Source: Parasulfuritortus sp037439465
GTDB taxonomy: Bacteria; Pseudomonadota; Gammaproteobacteria; Burkholderiales; Thiobacillaceae
Reading direction: 5' to 3'
DNA: 64,000 bases
Assembly: GCA_037439465.1 (NCBI GenBank)
Contig: JBBIVX010000016.1
Location: forward strand, 1-64,000
How positions within the stretch are numbered: position 1 is the stretch's first letter; the number at the start of each line of letters is the position of its first letter. The notes beneath the pieces were generated by a model. That model worked only from the letters and a program-made list of their open reading frames with translations. It was not told the origin of the DNA and did no database searches. The position numbers were made by a program, and so were the translations under genes. This document shows positions 46,258 to 52,654 of the stretch, one piece after another.

Positions 46258-47022
46258 ATGCTGATCCACCGCCCCACCAAGACCCGCCTCATAGTGGCCG
46301 TGTTATTGAGTTTTGGCCTATCCACCGTCGCCGCCGAACCGCCGCGCTGGGAAGGTGCACGCCGCGACGATGGCGCTCGTCACGATGATCGCGCCCGCCG
46401 CGATGACGGCGCCCGCCGTGACTCTGCCCACCGGAGCAATCCACCGCCCCGGCTGGAGCCGGGCTATCGGCTGGACGTGCGCCATCGTCACGACCGCTAT
46501 TACCCGCCACGCGGAGCGTATGTGGACAGGCTGCCGCCGCATCCGCTCGAGATACGCCATCACGATAGCCACTATTATTTCCACGGCGGCGTGTGGTACC
46601 GCCCATCCGGGCCGCATTTCGTCGTGGTGACACCCCCCCTCGGGCTTGGCGTCTCAGTGCTCCCGCCCTACTACACCACCCTATGGATCGGCGGCCTGCC
46701 CTATTACTATGCCGACGAGGTCTACTATGCCTGGCGGCCGGAGCGACGCGAATATGTGGTGGTCGAGCCTCCCGCGGACGTGGAAACCTACACGCCACCG
46801 CCAGAGCCGGAGCAGTTGTTCATCTATCCGGGTCAGGGCCAGGACGAGGCGCAGATTGCCACGGATCGTTACGAATGTCATCGCTGGGCAGCAAACCAGG
46901 CCGGTTTCGACCCGGTGCAGCCCCCCGCGGAACTGACGATTTCTGAAGTGGAGATCAAGCGCGCCGATTACCAGCGCGCCACCAGGGCCTGCCTGGAGGC
47001 GCGCGGCTACAGCGTCAGATAA
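46258..47022 (+). CDS. Exported Tyr/Pro-rich protein (DUF6515-like) with a DRYEC-type C-terminal module
   Basis: A 254-residue protein with a signal peptide (to about residue 26). A short repetitive Arg/Asp region comes next (units such as RRDDGAR, about 34-55), then a His/Tyr-rich core (HYYFHGGVWYRP ... VLPPYYTTLWIGGLPYYYADEVYYAW) resembling DUF6515 proteins. The C-terminus (about 195-254) has DRYECHRWAANQAGFDP and RADYQRATRACLEARGYSV, matching the preceding gene. Function unknown; probably periplasmic or outer-membrane associated. Confidence 0.82.
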   Translation: MLIHRPTKTRLIVAVLLSFGLSTVAAEPPRWEGARRDDGARHDDRARRDDGARRDSAHRSNPPPRLEPGYRLDVRHRHDRYYPPRGAYVDRLPPHPLEIRHHDSHYYFHGGVWYRPSGPHFVVVTPPLGLGVSVLPPYYTTLWIGGLPYYYADEVYYAWRPERREYVVVEPPADVETYTPPPEPEQLFIYPGQGQDEAQIATDRYECHRWAANQAGFDPVQPPAELTISEVEIKRADYQRATRACLEARGYSVR

Positions 47023-47029
47023 GCAAGAC

Positions 47030-47053
47030 AGCGGCCCGCTCCGGCCGGCCGCT
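47030..47053. terminator. Hairpin between convergent genes
   Basis: AGCGGCC (47030-47036) pairs with GGCCGCT (47047-47053). It lies between the DUF6515-like stop and the stop of the convergent small gene, with no strong T-run on either side. A weak bidirectional terminator is possible. Confidence 0.4.
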
Positions 47054-47466
47054 CAATATTGGTCAGCCATCCATTCGTCGAGCGGCGCGCAGGCATCCTG
47101 CCGCGGGCGGCGGCTGTCATCCAGCAGGGGAGTCAGGCAGACATATTCGTTACCGGCTTCATCGTGCAGGTTGCTGAGCGGTATGCCATAAAGGGTTTCG
47201 TAACCGCCCGTCTCCATTATGATGAATTCGTAATCCTCACCCACGCTGACATCTATCTGACCGCCATTGCCGAGGCCATATTTGGCCCACCAGCTGGCCT
47301 CATCCGCGCCCGCGAAGGCAGGCGAGAATTCATGCGTGTCGAGCCGATGCCAGGAAACGATCGCCGGTTGCCGGAAATTGCTGGCCCGCGCCCGCGCCAG
47401 CGCCAATTGGCTGGCCGCATTGAAATCGATATGTTCGTTCGGGTAATGCACATGCAGATTGATCAT
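47053..47466 (-). CDS. Small conserved cytoplasmic protein (AF1514/DUF5619-like)
   Basis: A 137-residue soluble protein without signal or membrane helix. It starts MINLHVHYPNEHIDFNAASQ and contains SWWAKYGLGNGGQIDV and DYEFIIMETGGYE, which I recall from a small conserved family (AF1514/DUF5619); that assignment is from memory and tentative. A good ribosome binding site (GGAG) precedes ATG. It lies 166 bases downstream of oxyR on the same strand, so it could be the distal end of that transcript. Confidence 0.75.
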   Translation of the reverse strand: MINLHVHYPNEHIDFNAASQLALARARASNFRQPAIVSWHRLDTHEFSPAFAGADEASWWAKYGLGNGGQIDVSVGEDYEFIIMETGGYETLYGIPLSNLHDEAGNEYVCLTPLLDDSRRPRQDACAPLDEWMADQY

Positions 47467-47618
47467 GATTGCTCCTTCACGCTGGTGACCGGATAGGCCC
47501 GACCCGCTTGCCGCCCCTGCCTCTTTGCATCCGCTGCGGCGGCACCGCCCCCCTCTCGAACCGTGGACTTTGTCGGTTACGCCCACTTAGTTGACTTATT
47601 CAGTCTAGTATTTGCCGC

Positions 47619-47647
47619 GGCACGTGCAAGTTTTATTTGCGTGTGCC
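47619..47647 (-). other. Imperfect hairpin spanning the oxyR stop codon
   Basis: Arms 47619-47629 and 47637-47647 form 9 of 11 base pairs around the oxyR stop region. No T-tract follows on the minus strand, so it is not a classical terminator; it could stabilise the 3' end of the mRNA. Confidence 0.3.
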
Positions 47648-48592
47648 GCCAGCTCGCTGAACGAGCGCGGGCAGTCTCTTCTTCACACAACCAAGATCGG
47701 CCGCCAACGCGGCCTGACGCACCGCTTCGATGGCCCTGGGGCGCGGATAGCTCTTACGCCAGGCGATGGAGACCAAGCGCGATGGCGGCGCTTCCCTGAA
47801 TGGCCGCAACACCATCAGCGCCGCATCGGCCTTGGACCAGCGCGTGGCCGTGCAGGGCAAGACCGTCACGCCGACACCACTGGCAACCATGTAGCGGATC
47901 GTCTCAAGCGACGAGCCCTCTAGCGTCTTGGCAAGGCCGCCGCTGGCAGTGCGATTGAGTGCCGGGAAGGCTTGCAATACCTGATCGCGAAAACAGTGAC
48001 CGGTGCCCAGAAGCAGCATGGTCTCCGCTTCCAGATCGGCGTTGCTGATCGATTTCTTCTTGCAGAGGGGGTGCGCCGCCGGCAGGGCGACCTGAAACGG
48101 TTCGTCGTACAAGGCCAGGGCCAGCAGACCGGGGTCCTCGACCGGCGTGGCGACGATCATGGCGTCAATCTCGCCCTTGCGCAGTTTCTCGGTCAGCACC
48201 CTGGTGTAGTTTTCCTCCAGCAGGAGCGGCATCTGCGGCGCGCTGCGGTTCATCTCGGGTATAAGCCCGGGCAGGAGATAAGGCGCGATGGTATAGATGA
48301 CGCCCAGTCTGAGCGGACCGGCCAGATCGTCCCTGGACGCCGCCGCCTGGTCCTTGATGCCATCCACCAGTTCGAAGATACGGGCCGCCGCCTCCAACAC
48401 CCGCTCGCCGGGCGGCGTGATGCTGACATCGCCACCGCCGCCGCGTTCGAACAACACGACACCAAGTTCTTCCTCCAGCTTTCTGATCGCCACGGAGAGG
48501 GTCGGCTGCGCCACGAAACAGCACTCGGCGGCGCGACCGAAATGGCGTTCACGAGCGACGGCAAGCACATACTTTAGTTCGGTGAGTGTCAT
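47633..48592 (-). CDS. oxyR: OxyR-type LysR regulator lacking the resolving cysteine
   Basis: A 319-residue LysR-type regulator. Winged-helix DNA-binding domain at 1-60 (TELKYVLAVARERHFGRAAE, QPTLSVAIRKLEEELG), effector domain from about 90. OxyR identity rests on GTGHCFRDQVL with Cys200 at the peroxidatic position and on SSLETIRYMVASGVGVTVLP. The expected second cysteine nine residues later is Phe209. It is the fifth minus-strand gene of the peroxide island, 38 bases after cfa, and probably regulates the island through the ATAG-N7-CTAT sites near 52380 and 52537. Confidence 0.92.
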   Translation of the reverse strand: MTLTELKYVLAVARERHFGRAAECCFVAQPTLSVAIRKLEEELGVVLFERGGGGDVSITPPGERVLEAAARIFELVDGIKDQAAASRDDLAGPLRLGVIYTIAPYLLPGLIPEMNRSAPQMPLLLEENYTRVLTEKLRKGEIDAMIVATPVEDPGLLALALYDEPFQVALPAAHPLCKKKSISNADLEAETMLLLGTGHCFRDQVLQAFPALNRTASGGLAKTLEGSSLETIRYMVASGVGVTVLPCTATRWSKADAALMVLRPFREAPPSRLVSIAWRKSYPRPRAIEAVRQAALAADLGCVKKRLPALVQRAGGTRK

Positions 48593-48630
48593 GCGTAGGC
48601 CAGTTTCATCAAGAAGGACGATCTCCGGCC

Positions 48631-49830
48631 TCAGGCCGCGTAGACATGGCGCCGACTGTAAGGGTAAGCAGCCAGGCCGGCCTCGCCCGGCCGGCCGGCC
48701 AGTATCTGGAACAGTGCCAGCCAGTTGCGCTCGAAGGCATAGGCCGCACCGGCCATGTAGATACGCCAGATGCGATAGCGCTTCTCACCAATCAGATGCA
48801 GCGCCTCGTCCGCGTGCGCCTCCAGGCGCCGCACCCAGCTCCATAGTGTACGGGCGTAATGCGGTCGCAGGTTCTCCGCATCAAGCGGCTCCAGGCCGGC
48901 CGCGGCTATCTCCCGCATCACATCGGAGATATGCACCAGTTCGCCGCCGGGAAACACGTACTGCTCGACGAATTCGGAAATGTCGCTGCCCAGGCCCTGC
49001 GTGCGCAGCGCCACAGAGGTGATACCGTGGTTGAGTACCAGCCCGCCGGGACGCAACAGACGCTGTATCTTGGCGAAATAGGCAGTTAGGTTGCGACGGC
49101 CGACATGCTCGAACATGCCGACGCTGGCAATCTTGTCGAAAGGGGCCTTTTCTGGCACGTCACGGTAATCGATGAGGCGCACCTCGACCCGACCAGCCAG
49201 ACCGCGCTGGCGGATTGCCGCCGCCACATGCGCACGCTGCTCCTCTGACAGCGTGACGCCCAGGGACTGGACGCCGTAGTGTTCCGCCGCCCACAGTATC
49301 AGGGCGCCCCAGCCGCAGCCGATGTCCAGCAATCGTTCCCCGGGCTTGAGCATGAGTTTGCGGCAGATGAGATCGAGTTTTCTCTCCTGGGCGGTATCGA
49401 GGTCGTCCTCGGGATGCTCGAAGTAGCCGCAGGAATAGACCCTGTTCTTGTCCAGCCAAAGGCCGTAAAAATCGTTTGAAATATCATAGTGATAGTTGAT
49501 ATTGCGCCTGTCGCGGCGACGGGTGTGGCGCCACCAGCGCCAGTCGGTGCCGCCAGGACTGTCAGCGCAAGCATCGGTCTGACAGAGTGCACGGCCCAGT
49601 TCGAGAATGTCGCGGGCGTCGCCGTCGAGGTCGATCCAGCCTTCGACATAAGCACGCGCCAGGCTGCCCAGGCTCGGCTTGGTCATGGCTGGCAGCGCCT
49701 TGGGGCCGTTGGCGTGGATGTGCACTCTCGCCGCCGGCGCCCCCACCACCTCACCATTCCACAGGTGGAGGGCGATAGGCAGACCTTCGAGTCTATTGCG
49801 GAACGTCTTGAGCAGAACGGCCTTCAGCAT
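48631..49830 (-). CDS. cfa: Cyclopropane-fatty-acyl-phospholipid synthase
   Basis: SAM-dependent enzyme that methylenates unsaturated membrane lipid chains, raising acid and oxidant resistance. The 399-residue protein has an N-terminal lipid-binding domain and a methyltransferase core: INYHYDISNDFYGLWLD, YSCGYF, LLDIGCGWGAL (SAM binding) and GVTLSEEQ. The C-terminal segment ERNWLALFQILAGRP is family-typical. Its position between DUF3501 and oxyR suggests membrane protection is part of the peroxide response. Confidence 0.95.
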   Translation of the reverse strand: MLKAVLLKTFRNRLEGLPIALHLWNGEVVGAPAARVHIHANGPKALPAMTKPSLGSLARAYVEGWIDLDGDARDILELGRALCQTDACADSPGGTDWRWWRHTRRRDRRNINYHYDISNDFYGLWLDKNRVYSCGYFEHPEDDLDTAQERKLDLICRKLMLKPGERLLDIGCGWGALILWAAEHYGVQSLGVTLSEEQRAHVAAAIRQRGLAGRVEVRLIDYRDVPEKAPFDKIASVGMFEHVGRRNLTAYFAKIQRLLRPGGLVLNHGITSVALRTQGLGSDISEFVEQYVFPGGELVHISDVMREIAAAGLEPLDAENLRPHYARTLWSWVRRLEAHADEALHLIGEKRYRIWRIYMAGAAYAFERNWLALFQILAGRPGEAGLAAYPYSRRHVYAA

Positions 49831-49863
49831 CACATCTCCATGCACCCGGCCAGACCGGCGCGC

Positions 49864-50439
49864 TCAGTCGAGGTCGTTGGCCAGCGAGTCACGCACGTTA
49901 CCGGGCACTTCTAAAGCCACAGTGTATTCCGGATGCCCAATGCCGGCCCGGAGGGTGGCGCCCGCCTTCACTGCCGCGCACATTGCCGGACTCAACTCAA
50001 AGCGCAAAAAGTGGACCGAGGCGGTCTTGTCCGGGCTGCGGCGGTCGAGATCCTCATTGGCGATGGGATAGATCCGGTCATGACCCGCCACCTGCAACCA
50101 GACCGTGTCCTCGATGCCGAGCAGCCTGGCGAGCGCCCGGCGACGCTCCTCGGCCTCGGCATATTCCAGCATGAAGGTGGCCTTCCAATTGTGCCCGTCT
50201 GGGATGAGCGGGTTATATACGTCAAGTTCGTCCTGGATCGGCCCTGGCTCGAACATGCGCTCCAGGCGCAGCATTTCCTGCACCTGGTACTGCATGGTCA
50301 GCGCGTCCTCGAAATAGAGCGTGGCATGCTCGCCCAGCGCCAGGCGGCGGTCCTTCTTGTGGGCCATCACTTTGGCGCGAAACTGCGGCCGCAGGCGGGC
50401 GTATTGTTCCAGACTGTAGAGGTTTTCATGAGTCAGCAT
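49864..50439 (-). CDS. DUF3501 protein
   Basis: A 191-residue soluble protein matching the DUF3501 family (MLTHENLYSLEQYARLRPQFRAKVMAHKKDRR, EDALTMQYQVQEMLRLERM, NPLIPDGHNWKATFMLEY). No cofactor motif is obvious. Function unknown; in many proteobacteria it is encoded next to a rubrerythrin and an Fe-S oxidoreductase, exactly as here. GGAG lies before the ATG, 16 bases after the Fe-S gene. Confidence 0.9.
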   Translation of the reverse strand: MLTHENLYSLEQYARLRPQFRAKVMAHKKDRRLALGEHATLYFEDALTMQYQVQEMLRLERMFEPGPIQDELDVYNPLIPDGHNWKATFMLEYAEAEERRRALARLLGIEDTVWLQVAGHDRIYPIANEDLDRRSPDKTASVHFLRFELSPAMCAAVKAGATLRAGIGHPEYTVALEVPGNVRDSLANDLD

Positions 50440-50455
50440 GGCGTCTCCTGCAAAT

Positions 50456-51790
50456 TCAAATGCCATAGGCCTTGCGGATCAGGCTGATGGGATGCTCCGG
50501 CACCGTGCCGTCGGCACGGGCGTGGCCAATGTGATGCCCGGCCATGGCGCAATCGCTGCCGTAATGGTCGGGCCGGGCCTGGTTGACGCGAGCCACCACC
50601 GGTTTGACGATTTTCATGGCGAAGGCGTGGAATTCCTTCTTCACCGCGTATGTACCGTCGTGACCGGAACAGCGCTCGATGCTGTCAACCTCCGTGCCGG
50701 GGATGAGCGCCAGCATCTCCCTGGTCTTGGGGCCGATGTTCTGCACCCTTTGATGACAGGCGGCGTGGTAGGCCACCTTGCCCAAACCCTGCCTGAAGTC
50801 GGTCTTCAGGCGGCCCTCGCGGTGACGCAGCAGCAAGTATTCGAAGGGATCATAGAAGGCGTTCTTCACCTTCAGCACGTCCGGATCATCGGGAAACATC
50901 AAGGGTAGCTCCTGCTTGAACATCAATACACAGGAGGGGATCAATGCGGTCAGGTCCCAGCCAGCGTCTACCAAGCGGGCCAATCGGGGAATATTCGCCT
51001 CCTTGGCCGCTCGCACCGCCTCCAGATCGCCCAGTTCCAGCTTTGGCATACCACAGCAACGCTCCTTTTCTGCCAGGGTGAGGGCGATGCCATTGTGCGC
51101 GAATACCGCCGCCAGATCCTCGCCCGGGCCAGGTTCGTTGCGATTCATATAGCAGGTGGCGAACAGGGCCACCTTGCCCGTCGTGCGCCCGGCCGGGTCG
51201 CCGGGTGTGTTCGGCGGCAGTATCGTCAGTCTGCTGCGCAACGGCCTGCAGGTGAATTCCGGCAGCCAGGCGTCATGGTGTATTCCCGCCATTGCCTCCA
51301 TCGCCTGGCGGGCGGCGCCGACCTTGTTGATGGCGTTCACCGACTGGGCAATCACCGGAATACCGGCCAGGGCACCCACCGCATCAGTGCTGGTAAGCAC
51401 CCTGTCGCGCCACCGCGTCTCGCCCTTTCTGAAGCGAACGGCCTTGGCGCGCAGCATCAAGTGCGGAAAATCCAGGTTCCAGGCGTGTGGCGGCACGTAA
51501 GGACACTTGGTCATGTAGCAGAGGTCGCAGAGATAGCAGTGATCGACCACCTTGCGGTAATCGTCCTTGTTCACCCCGCCGACTTCCATGGACACGGATT
51601 CGTCGATCAGATCGAACAGGGTAGGAAAGGACTGGCACAGACTCACGCAACGACGGCAGCCATGGCAGATATCGAAGACCCGCTCCATTTCCTCGTTGAG
51701 CGAGTCTTCGTCGTAAAAATCGGGGTTATGCCAATCCAGCGGATGGCGGATCGGCGCTTCCAGGTTGCCTTCTTTGAAGGGCGCAGCCAT
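50456..51790 (-). CDS. Heterodisulfide reductase/glycolate oxidase-type Fe-S oxidoreductase
   Basis: A 444-residue electron-transfer protein. Two [4Fe-4S] ferredoxin-type sites: Cys42, 45, 48, 52 (ICHGCRRCVSLC) and Cys85, 88, 91, 96 (HCYLCDLCYMTKC, the last spacing x4 instead of x3). Two CCG-type domains follow (ERCCGMPKLELGD near 245, and HAACHQRVQNIG with ERCSGHDGTY near 385). No flavin domain and no membrane helix. Between rubrerythrin and DUF3501; a plausible electron donor to rubrerythrin. Confidence 0.9.
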   Translation of the reverse strand: MAAPFKEGNLEAPIRHPLDWHNPDFYDEDSLNEEMERVFDICHGCRRCVSLCQSFPTLFDLIDESVSMEVGGVNKDDYRKVVDHCYLCDLCYMTKCPYVPPHAWNLDFPHLMLRAKAVRFRKGETRWRDRVLTSTDAVGALAGIPVIAQSVNAINKVGAARQAMEAMAGIHHDAWLPEFTCRPLRSRLTILPPNTPGDPAGRTTGKVALFATCYMNRNEPGPGEDLAAVFAHNGIALTLAEKERCCGMPKLELGDLEAVRAAKEANIPRLARLVDAGWDLTALIPSCVLMFKQELPLMFPDDPDVLKVKNAFYDPFEYLLLRHREGRLKTDFRQGLGKVAYHAACHQRVQNIGPKTREMLALIPGTEVDSIERCSGHDGTYAVKKEFHAFAMKIVKPVVARVNQARPDHYGSDCAMAGHHIGHARADGTVPEHPISLIRKAYGI

Positions 51791-51854
51791 GGGCATGTTC
51801 TCTTTCGGCAAATACGGGGCGGCCACCGCCGCCCCCAAACAGTCAGGCCTAAAC

Positions 51855-52274
51855 TCAGGCATTCAACTCGTTCAACGCCTTCTGGTAGCGGTTGGCATGG
51901 GAACGCTCGGCCTTTGCCAGCGTCTCGAACCAGTCGGCGATCTCGTCAAAACCCTCGGCGCGCGCATCCTTGGCCATGCCGGGATACATGTCGGTGTACT
52001 CGTGGGTCTCGCCGGCGACGGCGGTCTTGAGGTTATCGGCGGTGGCGCCAAAGGGCATGCCGGTAGCCGGATCGCCACATTGCTCCAGATATTCCAAATG
52101 GCCGTGAGCATGCCCGGTCTCGCCCTCGGCGGTGGAACGGAACAGCGCCGCCACGTCGTTATAACCTTCCACATCCGCTTTGGCGGCGAAGTAAAGGTAA
52201 CGGCGGTTGGCCTGCGACTCGCCCGCGAAGGCATCTTTCAGGTGCTGTTCGGTTTTTGAGCCTTTCAGTTGCAT
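51855..52274 (-). CDS. Rubrerythrin without rubredoxin domain
   Basis: Di-iron ferritin-like peroxidase of 139 residues. The four-helix bundle carries ligands in FAGESQANRRYLYFA, EGETGHAHGHLEYL, GETHEYTDMYP and KAERSHANRY. The C-terminal rubredoxin domain of classical rubrerythrins is missing, so electrons must come from another protein, probably the Fe-S protein encoded next. ATG at 52274 has AGGAG six bases upstream; an ATG two codons earlier is too close to it. First gene of the leftward arm. Confidence 0.95.
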   Translation of the reverse strand: MQLKGSKTEQHLKDAFAGESQANRRYLYFAAKADVEGYNDVAALFRSTAEGETGHAHGHLEYLEQCGDPATGMPFGATADNLKTAVAGETHEYTDMYPGMAKDARAEGFDEIADWFETLAKAERSHANRYQKALNELNA

Positions 52275-52379
52275 ATCCATCTCCTGACAAAATAAGGGAA
52301 ACACCGGCCATACGGCCGGGCTGGTTCAAGACTAGCCCACCACCCGGCAACATCCAATTTGATTATTACAATTGATCCG

Positions 52380-52394
52380 ATAGCAAATAACTAT
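52380..52394 (-). promoter_or_regulatory. Predicted OxyR operator for the rubrerythrin arm
   Basis: ATAG-N7-CTAT, matching the OxyR half-tetrad consensus. Read on the minus strand it is ATAGTTATTTGCTAT, followed after seven bases by a degenerate second copy. It lies 106 bases from the rubrerythrin start. Confidence 0.6.
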
Positions 52395-52536
52395 ATCTAA
52401 CGGCCCTAGCCTTAGCAGCCTGTGGCGCTTGAGGCTGATCTACTGCACCGGTGGGGATAATAGGGCGCAGTCACGCAGAGCGGCTTTCATGACGTCAACC
52501 CGAATCCAACCGCGGCGCCGAGGCACGCCCGTGATG

Positions 52537-52551
52537 ATAGTTAATTACTAT
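52537..52551 (+). promoter_or_regulatory. Predicted OxyR operator for the katG arm
   Basis: ATAGTTAATTACTAT, an ATAG-N7-CTAT site, followed seven bases later by a degenerate second copy (GTAA-N7-CAAT). It lies 103 bases before the katG start, a usual distance for an activator site. Confidence 0.6.
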
Positions 52552-52567
52552 TAATACAGTAATAACA

Positions 52568-52582
52568 ATCAATTTGATTGAT
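52568..52582. promoter_or_regulatory. Perfect 15-base palindrome upstream of katG
   Basis: ATCAAT-TTG-ATTGAT, six-base arms around three bases, 73 bases before katG. Partly overlaps the degenerate second OxyR half-site. It could be a separate operator or simply part of the OxyR tetrad. Confidence 0.4.
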
Positions 52583-52654
52583 GTAAGTGGCCCTGCTTCA
52601 ATGGAAACACCCTGACGCACGGGGCTTCGTCAATCTGCCAAGGAGCAATCAATC

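Larger units (their letters stand above)
52275..52654. promoter_or_regulatory. AT-rich divergent control region between rubrerythrin and katG
   Basis: A 380-base stretch without a gene, clearly richer in A+T than its surroundings at 52350-52400 and 52530-52590. It contains two ATAG-N7-CTAT operators facing opposite ways and a 15-base palindrome. The segment around the left operator, read on the minus strand, resembles the segment around the right operator, so each arm has its own copy of one control module. The GC-rich middle (about 52400-52530) shows nothing recognisable. Confidence 0.75.

Noticed and set aside
46366..46434. Short tandem repeats encoding Arg/Asp-rich units, considered as a repeat array
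   Set aside because: They are in-frame codon repeats of a disordered protein segment, too short and irregular for CRISPR or a mobile repeat.
52568..52582. FNR-type operator for the palindrome upstream of katG
   Set aside because: The arms are in the wrong order and spacing (ATCAAT-TTG-ATTGAT rather than TTGAT-N4-ATCAA), so an FNR site is not supported.
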